This document shows, one piece after another, positions 26,800 to 37,286 of a stretch of 64,000 bases of DNA. Source of the DNA: Rhodocyclaceae bacterium (lineage in GTDB: Bacteria > Pseudomonadota > Gammaproteobacteria > Burkholderiales > Rhodocyclaceae). Positions within the stretch are counted from its first letter, which is position 1, and every line of letters starts with the position of its first letter. Location of the stretch: contig VIKE01000007.1 in the NCBI GenBank assembly GCA_008080565.1, positions 46,282 through 110,281 of the forward strand, written 5' to 3'. The notes under the pieces were generated by a model. That model saw only the letters and a list, made by a program, of their open reading frames with translations. It ran no database searches and was not told where the DNA came from. Position numbers and translations under genes: made by a program.

Positions 26800-27726
26800 A
26801 TGCCCACCCTCTCTATTCTGATCGTCAATTACAACGGCCTGAGATTTCTGGCCGACTGTTTCGCATCAATCAAGAAGCATGTCAGCTGCTCCTACGAGAT
26901 CATCGTGGTGGACAATGCCTCCTCCGATGGTAGCTGTCAGTTCATTGCCGACAATTATCCCGAAGTCAGGTTGGTTGCCAGCCCGATCAACACCGGGTTT
27001 ACAGGGGGCAACAACTTGGCCGGGGAGCATGCGCGAGGCAAGTATCTGTTGCTCCTGAACAACGATACGGTCTTGCTGAGCGATATCGCCCTGGCCGTCG
27101 CAGAATTCGACGACCCTGCCGTGGGTGCGCTCGGCTGTCACCTCGTCTACGGCAACGGCACCTTACAGCACTCCTTCGGTTTCGAGCACAAGCCTGGGCG
27201 ACTCGTGCTGTTCTGGCTGTTGGGTGACATATTCAGGAACTTTGCTCCGGCCAAGCTCGCCGAAACGGACCCGGCTGAATACGCGAGGACACAGGCGAAC
27301 GTTGCTTGGGTAAGCGGTGCATTCCTGCTGACCCGCACGGAGCTGTGGCAGAGATTGGGCGGACTGGATATCAGCTACTTCATGTATGTCGAGGATGTCG
27401 ATTATTGCAAGCGCGTTGCCTGCGCCGGCTACCGGGTCGAGTATTTCCCCGGAGCAAGGATTGTCCACTACGGCGGCGCGGGCCGCGCATGGATGGGACT
27501 GCGGGCGTTGCAAAACACCCTGCGCTCGTACCTGATCTACACCCGCAAAAACTATACCGTTCGGGACGTGTTGTTTTTGCGGATCGCACTTTCTGCGGTA
27601 TTTGTTGCCCGTGCCATGGCTTATGGCGCTATCGCGCTTGTCAGGCGTTCCTCGGTGCATCGAGAAAAATCCGGCGGTTTCCTACAGGCTGCAGCGGAGC
27701 TGGCCGGCGTCAGGAAACCCGCATGA
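26800..27726 (+). CDS. Glycosyltransferase family 2 (rhamnosyltransferase-like)
   Basis: LSILIVNYNGLRFLADCFASIKKH...VVDNASSDGS, MYVEDVDYCKRV. Confidence 0.9.
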   Translation: MPTLSILIVNYNGLRFLADCFASIKKHVSCSYEIIVVDNASSDGSCQFIADNYPEVRLVASPINTGFTGGNNLAGEHARGKYLLLLNNDTVLLSDIALAVAEFDDPAVGALGCHLVYGNGTLQHSFGFEHKPGRLVLFWLLGDIFRNFAPAKLAETDPAEYARTQANVAWVSGAFLLTRTELWQRLGGLDISYFMYVEDVDYCKRVACAGYRVEYFPGARIVHYGGAGRAWMGLRALQNTLRSYLIYTRKNYTVRDVLFLRIALSAVFVARAMAYGAIALVRRSSVHREKSGGFLQAAAELAGVRKPA

Positions 27727-28904
27727 AAACCGTTCTGTTCGTTCATCAATCGGCTGAAATGTACGGCTCCGACAAGGTACTGCTATCTCTCGTCGATGGC
27801 CTAGACCGTTCGCACTTCCGCGCGATCGTTCTGCTCCCGTCTGATGGTCCGCTTCGGGATGAACTGGTTGCGCTGGGTATCGCAACCCATGTCGTCCCGA
27901 TCGTCAAGGTAAGTCGTGCGAGCTTCAGCCCGAAAGGCTTGCTGCAGCTGCCATTGCAGATACGGCAGTCCTTGAAGGCCATCAGCCGCCTGGTGCGGCC
28001 GGAGGAGGTCAGCGTCGTGCATTCCAATACGCTCGCCGTGCTTTCCGGCGCGCTCTGGGCGCGGCGATACCGGATTCCGCACCTGTGGCATGTACATGAA
28101 ATGATCGTCCATCCCCGCATTGCCAGAAGGCTTTTTCCGCTGTTCCTGCGCCTGTGGGCGGACCGAGTCGTGAGTAATTCGATTGCCACGGAAAAGCTGC
28201 TGCTGGAAGTCGAGCCGGCACTCAACCCCCGCTCTGAAACGATTTGGAACGGCATGGAACGTGCCGCGCAACCGAACCCGGAGGCCGCTGCCGTTTTCAG
28301 GCAGAGCATTGCCTTGCAGCCGGGTGAACTGCTTGTGGTGCTAATGGGGCGGATCAATCGCTGGAAAGGGCAAAACCTACTGGTCGATGCCGCGATACGA
28401 CTCCGGGCCGAAGGTGTTACTGGCGTCCGCTATCTCATCGTGGGCAGTCCGCCGGAAGGGCAGGAGCACTTTCTTGATGCGCTGTGTGAAAAAATCAGTG
28501 TATCGGGAATGGGGGAGGTCGTGACGGTGATGGGTTTCCAGACCGACATCTGGCCGATCTGGGATGCGGCCGATATTGCGGTGGTCCCGTCTACGGAACC
28601 GGAGCCCTTCGGCATGGTTGCACTTGAGGCCATGGCGGCGGAAAAGCCGGTCATCGCTGCTGGCCATGGAGGCTTGCTCGATATCGTGGTCGACGGCGAA
28701 ACCGGCCTGCTGTTCAAGCCGGGCGATGTCGGGGACTTCGCCCGGTGCCTGGCAAAGCTGTTCAATGACCCCGAGTTGCGTCGGGACATGGGCGCCGCCG
28801 CCTGCCACCGCTACCAGAAGACATTCAGCCTCGGCGCTTACGTGTCCGGGTTCGAGCGGGTCTATTCGGAAATGGCGGAGAAAACTAGGAGCTCGCGCCG
28901 ATGA
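27723..28904 (+). CDS. Glycosyltransferase family 4
   Basis: VLFVHQSAEMYGSDKVLLSL, VPSTEPEPFGMVALEAMAAEKPVIAAGHGGLLDIVVDGETGLLF. Confidence 0.9.
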   Translation: MKTVLFVHQSAEMYGSDKVLLSLVDGLDRSHFRAIVLLPSDGPLRDELVALGIATHVVPIVKVSRASFSPKGLLQLPLQIRQSLKAISRLVRPEEVSVVHSNTLAVLSGALWARRYRIPHLWHVHEMIVHPRIARRLFPLFLRLWADRVVSNSIATEKLLLEVEPALNPRSETIWNGMERAAQPNPEAAAVFRQSIALQPGELLVVLMGRINRWKGQNLLVDAAIRLRAEGVTGVRYLIVGSPPEGQEHFLDALCEKISVSGMGEVVTVMGFQTDIWPIWDAADIAVVPSTEPEPFGMVALEAMAAEKPVIAAGHGGLLDIVVDGETGLLFKPGDVGDFARCLAKLFNDPELRRDMGAAACHRYQKTFSLGAYVSGFERVYSEMAEKTRSSRR

Positions 28905-30277
28905 GTTCAATCGTTGGAAGCCGCTACATCGCCCCGATAGCGATGAAGGAGCAGCATGTCAATTGGCCGGTCGTTCTCTACTTCTTTTTCCTGACTGTTG
29001 CCAGCCTGCTGGGTGCGGTGCCGATAACGGTATTCATGCTCTTGTTCATGTTCCTTGTGCTGTGTTGCTGGATTCCCATGCGGGGCGGCTTGCCGCCCTT
29101 GCTCGGCAATCTGTTGCTGCCGTTTTCGGCTCTGCTACTTGTTGGGTCCCTCGGAATTTATGAAAACCCCAAGTACGACGTGTTTAAGGATGTCTGGTAC
29201 GTCGGAAAACCCATGCTGTGCATGACGGTCGGGTTCGTGCTGATGTGGAACCTGCGCGACTTGCGCAGGCTGTTACGGATATTTGTCGTCGTCGGCGCTG
29301 TGGTTTCGGTATTCCACATCATCCGTTTCATCCAGAACCCTGATTTGCTTAGCTTGTCGGCAAACGATATGCGGAACGCCGCTGGCCGCGGCTATATCAT
29401 CGCCGTTATTGGAATAGGTGCTTGGCTGGCGGCATGGAAACTCAATTTCAGGCTTTTCCCGTTTGGCCGGTTGATCGATACGATACTGTTGTTGCTTTGT
29501 CTCGCATCGATCGGCCTGTCGATGTCGCGAGTGATGTTCTTGTCGTTCTTGCTGCTGGTGGGCGCTGTTCTCGGCATCGTCAACTTCACCGATCGAAAAA
29601 AAGTGACCAAGATCGTTGTGGCCGTTGTCATCGGCTTTATTGTGCTGATGCTGATACCGAAACCGCAGTACGTCGGGCAAAACGCCACCTTTCTGGAGAA
29701 GATGCTTTTTTCCCTGCAAGAGATGGAGGTGCGCGACTACAACTCGATCGCCGACATCAATACCCGTTGGCGCGGCTACGAGACGGCGCGGGCATACTTG
29801 ACCTATTCGAACGGAGCGTACTGGCAATATCTGACCGGTCGCGGATTTGGCACGTCGGTCGATCTTGGGCTATTCATGCCGATGGGGGACGAGCCGATCA
29901 GATTCGCTCCAATCTTGCATAACGGTTACATGTATCTGCTGGTCAAGACCGGGTTGATGGGCATTCTTATCTACCTGTTTTTCTTGGCCAGTGTCATCAG
30001 GACAGGAAATGAATGCATCCGGCAGGAGGGGGGCGGGTCCCATGAGTCTCGATACACCGGCCGGCTGATCGTTGGTGTGGCTTGCGTATTGGGGGTTAGC
30101 ACTTTCGTCGTTTCAGGTCCGTTCAACAAACAAGCAATGATCCCGGCTGAGATTTTTCTGGGCGCACTCGTTGCTCATGCTGCTCGGCGTACCTTTCCCA
30201 ACCGGTCGGTAACGTTTGAGCGCGTCATTCAGCCGTCGCCGTCTTCGCCTAGCGTTGTCTCAAAGGGGATGAAATGA
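28901..30277 (+). CDS. O-antigen ligase/polymerase-like membrane protein
   Basis: Polytopic protein with a large periplasmic loop, HNGYMYLLVKTGLMGILIYLFFL. Confidence 0.7.
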   Translation: MSSIVGSRYIAPIAMKEQHVNWPVVLYFFFLTVASLLGAVPITVFMLLFMFLVLCCWIPMRGGLPPLLGNLLLPFSALLLVGSLGIYENPKYDVFKDVWYVGKPMLCMTVGFVLMWNLRDLRRLLRIFVVVGAVVSVFHIIRFIQNPDLLSLSANDMRNAAGRGYIIAVIGIGAWLAAWKLNFRLFPFGRLIDTILLLLCLASIGLSMSRVMFLSFLLLVGAVLGIVNFTDRKKVTKIVVAVVIGFIVLMLIPKPQYVGQNATFLEKMLFSLQEMEVRDYNSIADINTRWRGYETARAYLTYSNGAYWQYLTGRGFGTSVDLGLFMPMGDEPIRFAPILHNGYMYLLVKTGLMGILIYLFFLASVIRTGNECIRQEGGGSHESRYTGRLIVGVACVLGVSTFVVSGPFNKQAMIPAEIFLGALVAHAARRTFPNRSVTFERVIQPSPSSPSVVSKGMK

Positions 30278-31389
30278 AACTCTCAGCGTTCTTCAGGTTT
30301 CTCGCCGCCATCGTCTTCTCTCTGCTGGTGCAGTCTTCCTTTGGTCAATCTATACCGGAAGGCGATGATCCGAATCTGCCGCCGGGGTGGCCTTGGCGCG
30401 GGATCACCATCGACTCTATGAGCCGGGGGAACAGCCCTGCCTTCGTCGGTTATTTGAAGAGCCAGGGCGCCAACGCCGTCGAACTGGTACTCGTACTCAG
30501 GGATACGGCGAAATATAAGAAAAAAAGCCCGGCCGAGGTTTGGGACGAGACGATCCAGTGGGCAGACTGGATGCTTGATGCCTGCCGCGACAACGGCATG
30601 GTGGCGATGCTCTCGGTCTCGCAGTTCCCAGTCGATCCTGCCTACAACTTGACCCAGGCTTCCCCTGAGTTCTGGGGAACGCCAGCCCATCTCGAAGAGG
30701 TAGTCGAAATCGCGGAACGGCTGGCGCAGCATTTCAAGGACCGAGGCAGGGAACTGGGCGCCTATGAGTTCCTGAACGAGCCTCTGGTCAGGAGTAGCGG
30801 AAAACTACGTTCTCCAAAGGCTTGGCCGGCGCTCATGGGCCGCCTGGTCGAAGCGGTACGCAAGCACGATCCTGATCGCCATATCGTCTTGACTGCCGGC
30901 TTCGGCGGCGAGGCGAGTTACTACAAAACTCTTGAAAAGCCGTTGCCCTATGACCGAATCATCTATGGTGCCCATGTCTATAACCCTCATGAGTTCACGC
31001 ATCAGGGGATCGGGGAAAACCCACGAGGCAAGAGCTGGCCGGGGTACGTTGGCATAGTGCGTTGGGACAAAGATAGGCTGCGGAAACAGTTGTCGCCGCT
31101 TATCGAATTTCGCAAGAAGTACAACGTGCCGGTACTGGTCGGCGAATTCAGCGCAGTACGGTGGGCAGAAGGCGCATCGCAATGGATCTGCGATGCGGCG
31201 AGCCTGTTCGACGAAAACGGATTCGGGTGGATGTACTTCGCCTTCAACGGGTATCACGGCTGGAATCCGAATTACGACGCTATTTACTCCGGCAATGATA
31301 CCGCGGACTTCGAGAAGCACCGGGTTGGCGACCAGTCCGAGCGCTGGCGGATTATGCGATCGATCTATAGCCGTAAATGCAAGTCATAG
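30274..31389 (+). CDS. Secreted glycoside hydrolase family 5 (cellulase-like)
   Basis: Signal peptide; YEFLNEPLV (acid/base NEP) and VPVLVGEFSAVRW (nucleophile E). Confidence 0.83.
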   Translation: MKLSAFFRFLAAIVFSLLVQSSFGQSIPEGDDPNLPPGWPWRGITIDSMSRGNSPAFVGYLKSQGANAVELVLVLRDTAKYKKKSPAEVWDETIQWADWMLDACRDNGMVAMLSVSQFPVDPAYNLTQASPEFWGTPAHLEEVVEIAERLAQHFKDRGRELGAYEFLNEPLVRSSGKLRSPKAWPALMGRLVEAVRKHDPDRHIVLTAGFGGEASYYKTLEKPLPYDRIIYGAHVYNPHEFTHQGIGENPRGKSWPGYVGIVRWDKDRLRKQLSPLIEFRKKYNVPVLVGEFSAVRWAEGASQWICDAASLFDENGFGWMYFAFNGYHGWNPNYDAIYSGNDTADFEKHRVGDQSERWRIMRSIYSRKCKS

Positions 31390-31443
31390 CTGAGTCATTC
31401 ACTTTAGTTGCACCAAGAATTCAATAGCCAACTAGGAAACGCA

Positions 31444-32454
31444 ATGAAGAAGATATATCTGCTAGGCAATGAGTTGAACCCGACGCCGCTGAGAGTGTTC
31501 ATCAAATCGCTCAAGCAGGCGCCGTATATGGCAAGTAACTATCTTTACGACATGCGGCGCTACCTCAAGCATTCCTCAACCTTGGGGTACGGCAGCAAGA
31601 ACAAGCTGCGGGCACGAATAATTGCGATTTATCACAACGTCGAAAAGGGCCTCTCACTGCCGGCGCCGCGACCCGGTTTCGGAGAAAGCAATCTTTCGTA
31701 TCTTCTGTCGGCGATAGATTTGTATCTGTCGCGATATGGTGTCGATGAGTTTTTGCAGGCACCGGCCAGCGCTCTCTCCGCCTATGTGGACTTCAATCGT
31801 GCGGCGGGGAACGAGAATTTCCCGGAAAGAGAACGGATATTGAAGACAATTGATCGGATCGGGGTGGCGAGTCCGGAATGCGGCGGCACAGTCCTGTTAA
31901 CCAAGGCACAAATTCGGGCTGCAACTCAGAATGTCGGGGCCGAGTTCTTTACGTCGAGGTGTTCGGTTCGCCAGTATTCCGAAGAAGACGTATCGGACGA
32001 AGATATTGTTGAAGCCGTCCGGATTGCCCAGAAATCGCCCTCCGTTTGCAACAGGCAAACATGCAAGGTTTATGTGATCCACACCAAGGAGCAGATCAAG
32101 CGGGTTCTCGATTTTCATGGCGGTACGCGTGGCTTCGGGGAGCACGTAAACAAACTGCTCGTCGTGACGAACAAACTTTCTAGCTTTTGGGGCGCGTCCG
32201 AGCGGAATCAATGCTGGATTGACGGTGGTTTGTTTGCCATGAGTCTGCTACTAGGGCTGCATTCGCGCGGGCTTGGTGCGTGTAGTTTGAACTGGAGCAA
32301 AGACTCGAGTGTAGATCGCGAATTCCGGAAGATCGTGGAAATTGGAGATGACGAGGCAGTCATCATGTTGGTCGCAGTTGGGCATATCCCAGAGAGTTTG
32401 AAGGTTGCTTTGTCGCATCGGATGCCAATTGAAGATGCTGTTTGTTTTTGCTAG
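31444..32454 (+). CDS. Nitroreductase family protein with N-terminal extension
   Basis: FFTSRCSVRQYSEEDVSDEDIVEAVRIAQKSPSVCNRQTCKVYVI; GLHSRGLGACSLNW. Confidence 0.82.
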   Translation: MKKIYLLGNELNPTPLRVFIKSLKQAPYMASNYLYDMRRYLKHSSTLGYGSKNKLRARIIAIYHNVEKGLSLPAPRPGFGESNLSYLLSAIDLYLSRYGVDEFLQAPASALSAYVDFNRAAGNENFPERERILKTIDRIGVASPECGGTVLLTKAQIRAATQNVGAEFFTSRCSVRQYSEEDVSDEDIVEAVRIAQKSPSVCNRQTCKVYVIHTKEQIKRVLDFHGGTRGFGEHVNKLLVVTNKLSSFWGASERNQCWIDGGLFAMSLLLGLHSRGLGACSLNWSKDSSVDREFRKIVEIGDDEAVIMLVAVGHIPESLKVALSHRMPIEDAVCFC

Positions 32455-32479
32455 AACACTAATCAAGCTCGGGAGATGC

Positions 32480-33586
32480 ATGAAAAAAACTATAAGAATA
32501 CTTGGTACTCGCGGCGTGCCTGCCGCACACGGCGGCTTTGAAACCTTTGCCGAATATCTGGCCCTTTTTCTCGTTGACCGTGGATGGCGCGTGGTGGTGT
32601 ATTGCCAGGAAGATGGTAGCGGCCCGGTGTTCAACGATACGTGGTGTGGCGTCGAGCGGGTGCGTATTCCCGTTGCTCAGACTGGCCCCAAGGGCACGAT
32701 AGTGTTTGATTGGAAGGCAACGGCGCATGCGGCGCAGTTTGGCGATTTGTGTTTGACGCTGGGTTACAACACGGCGGTGTTTTGCAGCCTGTTGCGAGTG
32801 AAGGGCATTCCCAACCTGATCAACATGGATGGCATCGAGTGGTCGCGTGCCAAGTGGGGTGGCGTGGCCAAGACGTGGTTCTGGATGAACGATTGGGCCG
32901 GTTGCTGGCTGGGTAATCATCTGGTGGCGGACCACCCGCAGATCAAGGTGCATCTGGAGTCACGCGTGCGCGGTAGCAAGATCACGACGATTCCCTATGG
33001 AGCCGACGAAGTGCTGGCGGCGGATGAGGCGCCGGTGCGTGCGCTCGGGGTTGAGCCGGGGCGTTATCTGACGGTGGTTGCTCGCGCCGAGCCGGAAAAC
33101 TCGTTGCTGGAGATTGTGCAGGGGTTTTCTGCGGCGAAACGTGGTTATCGCTTGGTTGTACTGGGCAACTATCAGGATGAAAACGTTTATCACCGGGCGA
33201 TCAAGAGCGCGGCGAGTGAGGAGGTTTTGTTCCCCGGGGCTATCTATGACAAGACGGTCGTGCAGGCTTTGCGCTTTCATAGCGCGGCTTATGTGCACGG
33301 CCATCAGGTGGGCGGCACCAATCCCTCATTGGTTGAGGCGCTGGGGGCCGGGAATGCAGTCATTGCCCACGACAACCGCTTCAATCGTTGGGTGGCAGGG
33401 GATGGGGCGGTGTATTTCAACGGGGCGGAATCGTTCTCGGCGCAACTAGGGCAATTGTTGGCGGAGCCTTCGCGCTTGCAGGTCCTCTCGTCCAAGAGTC
33501 GCGAGCGCTTCCATCAGGAGTTCACTTGGCCGCATGTGCTGGCGCAGTACGAGGATTTATTGGCCAGGTATTTGCCCGGCAAATGA
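32480..33586 (+). CDS. Glycosyltransferase with DUF1972 N-terminal domain
   Basis: IRILGTRGVPAAHGGFETFAEYLALFLVDRGWRVVVYCQ, GIEWSRAKWG, VGGTNPSLVEALGAGNAVIAHDNRFNRWV. Confidence 0.9.
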   Translation: MKKTIRILGTRGVPAAHGGFETFAEYLALFLVDRGWRVVVYCQEDGSGPVFNDTWCGVERVRIPVAQTGPKGTIVFDWKATAHAAQFGDLCLTLGYNTAVFCSLLRVKGIPNLINMDGIEWSRAKWGGVAKTWFWMNDWAGCWLGNHLVADHPQIKVHLESRVRGSKITTIPYGADEVLAADEAPVRALGVEPGRYLTVVARAEPENSLLEIVQGFSAAKRGYRLVVLGNYQDENVYHRAIKSAASEEVLFPGAIYDKTVVQALRFHSAAYVHGHQVGGTNPSLVEALGAGNAVIAHDNRFNRWVAGDGAVYFNGAESFSAQLGQLLAEPSRLQVLSSKSRERFHQEFTWPHVLAQYEDLLARYLPGK

Positions 33587-33675
33587 ATTCGGAATAGTCC
33601 GTTGGGACTAGTTGGTGCATCGCAAAGGCATAACAAGTTTGGCGATAATTCTTTTTTTTGTGATTGGAACAGGCT

Positions 33676-34737
33676 ATGAGTATTCTCGTTACCGGTGCAG
33701 CAGGATTTATTGGCAGTAATTTCGTATTGGACTGGCTGGCCCAGTCCGATGAGCCGGTCATCAACCTCGATGACCTGACCTATGCAGGCAACCTTGAAAA
33801 CCTCGCTTCGCTTGATGGCGATGCGCGGCATATTTTCGTCAAGGGCAGCATTGGCGACTTTGATCTGGTTTCGAAGTTGCTGGCCGAGCACCAGCCGCGG
33901 GCGGTGGTCAATTTTGCGGCCGAATCGCACGTCGACCGCAGCATTCATGGCCCGGAAGACTTCATCCAGACCAATATCGTCGGCACCTTCCGTCTGCTGG
34001 AGGCGGTGCGGGCTTTCCACGGTCAACTGGAAAAAACGGCCAAAAATGAATTCCGTTTTCTCCATGTGTCGACCGACGAAGTTTACGGTTCGCTGGCCAA
34101 GGACGAGCCGGCCTTTACCGAAACCCACCAGTACGAGCCGAACAGCCCGTACTCGGCGAGCAAGGCAGCGAGCGACCATCTGGTGCGCGCCTACCACCAC
34201 ACCTACGGCCTGCCGGTGCTGACCACCAACTGTTCCAACAACTACGGCCCCTACCACTTCCCGGAAAAGCTCATCCCGCTCGTCATCCACAATGCGCTGG
34301 CCGGCAAGCCGCTGCCGATCTACGGCGATGGCCAGCAGATTCGTGACTGGCTCTACGTCAAGGATCACTGCAGCGCCATCCGCCGCGTGCTTGAAGCCGG
34401 CAAGGTCGGCGAGACCTACAACGTCGGCGGCTGGAATGAAAAGCCGAATCTGGATGTCGTCCATACGCTGTGCGCCATCCTCGACGAACTCAGCCCGCGG
34501 GCTGACGGCAAGCCGTACAAGGAGCAGATTACCTACGTCACCGACCGCCCCGGCCATGATCGTCGCTATGCGATTGATGCGACCAAGATCGAACGCGAAC
34601 TGGGCTGGAAGCCGGCGGAAACCTTCGAGACCGGCATCAAGAAGACGGTGCAGTGGTATCTCGATAACCAGGCCTGGGTGGCCAATGTGACGAGCGGCGC
34701 TTACCAGAACTGGGTTGGCAAGCAGTACAGCGCCTGA
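33676..34737 (+). CDS. rfbB: dTDP-glucose 4,6-dehydratase
   Basis: [42 protein letters not shown]. Confidence 0.95.
   Translation: MSILVTGAAGFIGSNFVLDWLAQSDEPVINLDDLTYAGNLENLASLDGDARHIFVKGSIGDFDLVSKLLAEHQPRAVVNFAAESHVDRSIHGPEDFIQTNIVGTFRLLEAVRAFHGQLEKTAKNEFRFLHVSTDEVYGSLAKDEPAFTETHQYEPNSPYSASKAASDHLVRAYHHTYGLPVLTTNCSNNYGPYHFPEKLIPLVIHNALAGKPLPIYGDGQQIRDWLYVKDHCSAIRRVLEAGKVGETYNVGGWNEKPNLDVVHTLCAILDELSPRADGKPYKEQITYVTDRPGHDRRYAIDATKIERELGWKPAETFETGIKKTVQWYLDNQAWVANVTSGAYQNWVGKQYSA
34016..34056 (-). repeat. Dispersed motif, copy 5 (minus orientation, degenerate)
   Basis: TTCCACGGTCAACTGGAAAAAACGGCCAAAAATGAATTCCG inside rfbB. Confidence 0.65.
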
Positions 34738-34739
34738 TC

Positions 34740-35627
34740 ATGAAAATTCTTCTGACAGGCAGCAACGGCCAGGTTGGCTTTGAACTGCAGCGGGCCCTGG
34801 CGCCGCTCGGCGAGGTGGTTGCCGTTGATCACCAGGAATGCGACCTCGCCAATGCGGACGCCATCCGCCGGCTGGTGGCTGAGGTCAAGCCGCAGGTGAT
34901 CATCAATCCGGCGGCCTACACGGCCGTGGACAAGGCAGAAGCCGAGCCGGCACTGGCCCAAGCCATCAACGGCACGGCGCCCGGTGTCTTCGGTGAGGAG
35001 GCGGCACGCCTTGGCGCGCTGGTCATTCATTACTCGACGGACTATGTCTTCGACGGCAGCAAGCCCGGCGCTTATCTGGAAAGCGATGCGCCCAACCCGC
35101 AAAGCGTTTATGGCCAGACCAAGCTGGCCGGCGAGCAGGCTTTGCTGGCGAGCGGGGCGGATTGCCTGATCTTTCGCACAAGCTGGGTGTTTGGCGCGCA
35201 CGGCGCCAATTTTGCCAAGACCATGTTGCGTCTGGCCGCCGAGCGCGATGGCTTGAAGATCGTCGCCGACCAGTTTGGTGCACCGACCTCGGCTGCGCTG
35301 CTGGCTGACGTGACGGCGCAGGTGCTCGGGCGCTACCAACGCGAAGGCAGGGTGGGCTTCCCGTTTGGCCTTTATCACCTGGTTGCCGGTGGTTGCACGA
35401 CGTGGCACGAATACGCCCAGACGGTGGTGCGCGCTGCGCAGGCAGCCGGCAAGCCGCTCAAGCTGACGGCCGACGATATCCTGCCGATCACCACCGCCGA
35501 TTACCCGCTGCCGGCGCCCCGGCCGAGCAATTCACGACTCGACACGAGCCGCCTGCGTCAGACCTTCGGGCTGGAACTGCCTGATTGGCGGAACGGGCTG
35601 GATCATGTTTTGCAGCAGATTCTCTAG
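34740..35627 (+). CDS. rfbD: dTDP-4-dehydrorhamnose reductase
   Basis: ILLTGSNGQVGFELQRALAPLG, STDYVFDGSKPGAYLESDAPNPQSVYGQTKLAGE. Confidence 0.95.
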   Translation: MKILLTGSNGQVGFELQRALAPLGEVVAVDHQECDLANADAIRRLVAEVKPQVIINPAAYTAVDKAEAEPALAQAINGTAPGVFGEEAARLGALVIHYSTDYVFDGSKPGAYLESDAPNPQSVYGQTKLAGEQALLASGADCLIFRTSWVFGAHGANFAKTMLRLAAERDGLKIVADQFGAPTSAALLADVTAQVLGRYQREGRVGFPFGLYHLVAGGCTTWHEYAQTVVRAAQAAGKPLKLTADDILPITTADYPLPAPRPSNSRLDTSRLRQTFGLELPDWRNGLDHVLQQIL

Positions 35628-35654
35628 AAACTGTTTGTGATCTGCTTGGCGTTC

Positions 35655-35751
35655 AAACCCCTCCCCAGCCCTCCCCTTGTCAGGGGAGGGAGCCAGATCG
35701 CGCGCGATTTGGTGTGCTCCTCCCCTGACAAGGGGAGGCCGGGAGGGGTTT
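35655..35751. repeat. Long nested palindromic (cruciform) element between rfbD and rfbA
   Basis: AAACCCCTCCCCAGCCCTCCCCTTGTCAGGGGAGGGAGC ... ATCGCGCGCGAT ... GCTCCTCCCCTGACAAGGGGAGGCCGGGAGGGGTTT. Confidence 0.85.
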
Positions 35752-35808
35752 CGGTTTTACCAACCAGAACCCGAATTCATCATTACATCTCCAAATTAGG
35801 AAAGCATC

Positions 35809-36687
35809 ATGCGTAAAGGCATCATCCTGGCCGGCGGTTCCGGCACCCGTCTCTACCCGGTCACCCTGGCCGTTTCCAAGCAGCTGCTGCCGATCCACGA
35901 CAAGCCGATGATCTACTATCCGCTGACGACGCTGATGCTGGCGGGGATTCGCGACATCCTGATCATCTCGACGCCGCAGGATACGCCGCGCTTTCAGCAG
36001 TTGCTGGGCGACGGCAGCCAGTGGGGCCTCAACCTGCAATATGCCATCCAGCCCAGCCCGGACGGCCTGGCCCAGGCCTTCATCATCGGTCGCGATTTCG
36101 TCGGCAATGGCGACAGCGCGCTGGTCCTCGGTGACAACATTTTCTACGGCCACGAGTTTGCCAACGATCTGGGCGCAGCCGGTGCCCAGACCAGCGGCGC
36201 GACGGTCTTCGCTTACCACGTGCATGACCCGGAACGTTACGGCGTGGTCGAGTTCGACGCCGCCGGGCAGGCGATCAGCCTGGAAGAGAAGCCGAAGGTG
36301 CCGAAGTCGAATTACGCGGTGACCGGTCTCTATTTCTACGACAACCAGGTCCTCGACATCTCGCGTGATCTCAAGCCGTCACCGCGTGGCGAGCTGGAGA
36401 TCACCGACGTCAATCGCGTCTATCTCGAGCGCCAGCAGTTGAACGTCCAAGTCATGGGCCGCGGCCACGCCTGGCTCGATACCGGCACCCATGAAAGCCT
36501 GCTCGACGCCAGCCAGTTCATCGCCACCATCGAAAAGCGTCAGGGTCTCAAAGTGGCGTGTCCGGAAGAAATCGCCTACCGTAAGAGTTGGATCGATGCC
36601 GGCCAACTTGAGAAGCTGGCCCAGCCGATGATCAAGAACCTTTACGGCCAGTACCTGATGAACGTGCTCAAGGAAAGGGTGTTCTGA
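35809..36687 (+). CDS. rfbA: Glucose-1-phosphate thymidylyltransferase
   Basis: [38 protein letters not shown]. Confidence 0.96.
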   Translation: MRKGIILAGGSGTRLYPVTLAVSKQLLPIHDKPMIYYPLTTLMLAGIRDILIISTPQDTPRFQQLLGDGSQWGLNLQYAIQPSPDGLAQAFIIGRDFVGNGDSALVLGDNIFYGHEFANDLGAAGAQTSGATVFAYHVHDPERYGVVEFDAAGQAISLEEKPKVPKSNYAVTGLYFYDNQVLDISRDLKPSPRGELEITDVNRVYLERQQLNVQVMGRGHAWLDTGTHESLLDASQFIATIEKRQGLKVACPEEIAYRKSWIDAGQLEKLAQPMIKNLYGQYLMNVLKERVF

Positions 36688-37229
36688 TGCGCGCGATACC
36701 CACCGCCATTCCGGATGTGATCGCGCTCTATCCCAAGGTTTTTGGCGACGACCGCGGTTTTTTCTACGAGAGCTACAACCAGAAGGTCTTTCAGGAAGCC
36801 ACCGGGCTGGATGTGACCTTCGTCCAGGACAACCACTCCAAATCTGCCCGCAACGTGCTGCGCGGCCTGCACTATCAAGTGCAACATCCGCAAGGCAAGC
36901 TGGTCCGCGTGGTGCAGGGCGAGGTCTTCGATGTTGCGGTCGACATCCGCAAAGGCTCGAAAACCTACGGTCAGTGGGTTGGTGAATTGCTGTCGGCGGA
37001 CAACAAACGCCAGCTGTGGATCCCGCCCGGCCTGGCGCACGGCTTTGTCGTGCTCTCCGAAACGGCAGAATTCCTCTACAAGACGACGGATTACTATGCC
37101 CCGGCCCATGAGCGCTGCATCGCGTGGAATGACCCGGATCTGGCAATTGACTGGCAGCTTGAAGGCGAACCGCTGCTCTCGGCCAAGGATGCGGCTGGGC
37201 AACGGTTTAGGGATGCGGTTGGGGAGTAG
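36687..37229 (+). CDS. rfbC: dTDP-4-dehydrorhamnose 3,5-epimerase
   Basis: DRGFFYESYNQKVFQEATG, QDNHSKSARNVLRGLHYQ, IPPGLAHGFVVLSE. Confidence 0.95.
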   Translation: MRAIPTAIPDVIALYPKVFGDDRGFFYESYNQKVFQEATGLDVTFVQDNHSKSARNVLRGLHYQVQHPQGKLVRVVQGEVFDVAVDIRKGSKTYGQWVGELLSADNKRQLWIPPGLAHGFVVLSETAEFLYKTTDYYAPAHERCIAWNDPDLAIDWQLEGEPLLSAKDAAGQRFRDAVGE

Positions 37230-37286
37230 GCGAGATTTGTTGCTCTTCCCTGGCCACGTGGCCAGAACCAAGAAGTTCTGATCCGG

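Noticed and set aside
32565-32590. TTTTTCTCGTTGACCGTGGATGGC as another copy of the dispersed motif
   Set aside because: Only the TTGACCGTGG core matches; it encodes the family-typical LVDRGWRV of the glycosyltransferase, so chance is a good explanation.
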